Assembly: GCA_008330645.1 (NCBI GenBank)
Contig: VLTN01000042.1
Coordinates: 124,001 to 188,000, forward strand
Reading direction: 5' to 3'
DNA length: 64,000 nt
From: Cafeteria roenbergensis
Lineage: Eukaryota; Sar; Bigyra; Bicosoecida; Cafeteriaceae
Under the pieces are notes generated by a model. It was not told the origin of the DNA and ran no database searches. It worked only from the letters and a program-made list of their open reading frames with translations. Every line of letters starts with the position of its first letter. The first letter of the stretch is position 1. The position numbers and the translations under genes were made by a program. This document shows, one piece after another, positions 62,501-64,000 of this stretch.

Positions 62501-64000
62501 GAGCAGCAGGTTGCCCGACGAGTCGGTGCCGGCGCCCGTGCCGACCACGACGGCCCCGCTCGACTCGCCCGCCAGCAGCCCCGACGACACCGACACGGGT
62601 GCCGACGGCGCCCGTGTCGGCGCTCCCCGACGTGAGCAGCACCCACCCGCTGTTCGCCGCGCCCGTCGCCCCCGCCGACGTGACCACGGCGGAGCCCGAC
62701 GCCGAGGTGCCCACGCCGCTCACCACGCTCACGGCGCCGCCGGCGGTGGCGGCCTTGGTCGTCTCGCCGCCCGCCAGCAGCGCCGCCCCGCCCGCCCCGC
62801 CCGACGACTTGCCGCCCGTCACGCTCACCGACCCGCCGGCGCCCGAGTCGGTGCTTCCGGCCATGACCACCACGAACCCGGCCGCGCCGCCCGTCCCCAC
62901 CCCGGACGCCACCGACACGGCGCCCGACGTCCCGCCCGTCACCGACCCGGACGTGAGCGTGGCCGCCCCCGACGACACGCTCCCGCCGGCGCCCGTGGTG
63001 AGCAGCAGGTTGCCCGACGAGTCGGTGCCGGCGCCCGTGCCGACCACGACGGCCCCGCTCGACTCGCCCGCCAGCAGCCCCGACGACACCGACACGGTGC
63101 CGACGGCGCCCGTGTCGGCGCTCCCCGACGTGAGCAGCACCCACCCGCTGTTCGCCGCGCCCGTCGCCCCCGCCGACGTGACCACGGCGGAGCCCGACGC
63201 CGAGGTGCCCACGCCGCTCACCACGCTCACGGCGCCGCCGGCGGTGGCGGCCTTGGTCGTCTCGCCGCCCGCCAGCAGCGCCGCCCCGCCCGCCCCGCCC
63301 GACGACTTGCCGCCCGTCACGCTCACCGACCCGCCGGCGCCCGAGTCGGTGCTTCCCGCCATGACCACCACGAACCCGGCCGCGCCGCCCGTCCCCACCC
63401 CGGACGCCACCGACACGGCGCCCGACGTCCCGCCCGTCACCGACCCGGACGTGAGCGTGGCCGCCCCCGACGACACGCTCCCGCCGGCGCCCGTGGTGAG
63501 CAGCAGGTTGCCCGACGAGTCGGTGCCGGCGCCCGTGCCGACCACGACGGCCCCGCTCGACTCGCCCGCCAGCAGCCCCGACGACACCGACACGGTGCCG
63601 ACGGCGCCCGTGTCGGCGCTCCCCGACGTGAGCAGCACCCACCCGCTGTTCGCCGCGCCCCGTCGCCCCCGCCGACGTGACCACGGCGGAGCCCGACGCC
63701 GAGGTGCCCACGCCGCTCACCACGCTCACGGCGCCGCCGGCGGTGGCGGCCTTGGTCGTCTCGCCGCCCGCCAGCAGCGCCGCCCCGCCCGCCCCGCCCG
63801 ACGACTTGCCGCCCGTCACGCTCACCGACCCGCCGGCGCCCGAGTCGGTGCTTCCCGCCATGACCACCACGAACCCGGCCGCGCCGCCCGTCCCCACCCC
63901 GGACGCCACCGACACGGCGCCCGACGTCCCGCCCGTCACCGACCCGGACGTGAGCGTGGCCGCCCCCGACGACACGCTCCCGCCGGCGCCCGTGGTGAGC
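59582..64000 (-). CDS. Gly/Ser/Val-rich tandem-repeat beta-solenoid protein (3' part, N-terminus beyond window)
   Basis: The minus strand encodes a repeat protein that enters the window at 64000 and ends at 59582. The body consists of strand-turn repeats of 14-17 residues of the form Ser-Val-x-Val-x-Ser-Gly followed by Gly/Ser/Ala turns, as in beta-solenoid surface or secreted proteins of protists and algae. Eleven of these make one 166-residue unit, repeated about eight times. A unique C-terminal domain of roughly 130 residues (59582-59970) starts at LGSPFRSLYVGRV and ends GFIVFRV. It holds a WDPATGDIVMV segment; it may be a cap or anchor. The frame is broken between units by isolated one-base differences at about 60910, 61572, 61905, 62597 and 63658, all in C or G runs. 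They may be consensus errors rather than real lesions. Role unknown; adhesion or extracellular coat is plausible. Confidence 0.7.
60216..64000 (-). repeat. Near-perfect 498-bp tandem repeat array (about 7.6 units in window)
   Basis: The marker GAGGTGCCCAC occurs at 60216, 60714, 61211, 61708, 62205, 62704, 63202 and 63701, so successive periods are 498, 497, 497, 497, 499, 498 and 499 bp. Units are almost identical to each other at DNA level (for example the only variants seen in one stretch are GCACCC against GCGCCC and CCCGCC against CCGGCC). The array continues past the window edge. It is coding on the minus strand; the plus strand is also open but reads as Pro/Thr/Ala/Asp-rich shadow. Confidence 0.95.

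Noticed and set aside
60216-64000. CRISPR array, because of regular repeats
   Set aside because: The unit is 498 bp, coding, without unique spacers, in a eukaryotic genome.

Overview
The window is nuclear DNA of a GC-rich, intron-poor, flagellated microbial eukaryote. Introns are few and short (about 100-390 nt). Their donors are nearly all GTGAGN or GTAAGN. The gene content is plainly eukaryotic: an axonemal dynein intermediate chain (so a motile cilium), the gamete fusogen HAP2/GCS1 (so a probable sexual cycle), a TFIIH p44 subunit, a class II-like histone deacetylase, and many Golgi-type glycosyltransferases (GTs). A GC-rich heterotrophic stramenopile or a haptophyte would fit, but the sequence does not settle the lineage. 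I see no tRNA, rRNA, CRISPR array or intact autonomous transposon.

Layout. 1-161: C-terminus of an unknown gene. 477-2660: low-complexity protein. 3206-5233: HAP2/GCS1. 5476-8143: three-exon outer-arm dynein intermediate chain DNAI1. 9271-10470: type II GT. 10775-12033 (minus): EF-hand protein whose two Ca2+ loops are each split by an intron. 12355-14409: GT61-like transferase. 15197-16399: doubtful ORF. 16550-20242 (minus): histone deacetylase with a long disordered N-terminus. 20661-22451 (minus): TFIIH p44. 22773-26474: membrane-anchored M14 zinc carboxypeptidase, divergent from p44 across 321 bp.

25.8-37.4 kb is a duplicated GT cassette. Block 1 holds the carboxypeptidase tail, a fringe-like GT31 (minus), a StrF-like GT (minus) and a small GT (plus). 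Block 2 (33618-37396) repeats this order with deletions: its GT31 copy is whole (403 residues, as in block 1), its StrF-like GT is reduced to a C-terminal scrap, and its small GT is a pseudogene carrying a 358-bp insertion. An apparently identical inverted copy of that insertion lies at 32849-33206. Short GC-rich terminal-inverted-repeat elements (30.3, 32.5, 32.9 and 36.9 kb) are scattered through this region.

37809-49628: a single 3939-residue ORF with Tudor-like and expanded tandem BRCT-like segments, possibly a 53BP1/Crb2-type chromatin or DNA-damage mediator. 50629-52521: exostosin-like (GT47) transferase. 53309-59302: 1997-residue multi-pass membrane protein with a voltage-sensor-like segment. 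59582-64000 (minus): 3' part of a large Gly/Ser/Val-rich beta-solenoid protein built of near-identical 498-bp tandem repeats that run off the window.

How the genes fit together. No operons exist. The themes are cell-surface glycan synthesis (seven apparently intact GT genes, one GT pseudogene and one relic), surface or secreted proteins, the cilium and gamete fusion, and chromatin and transcription. Start codons are the first plausible in-frame ATG; many open frames extend further upstream only from non-ATG codons.
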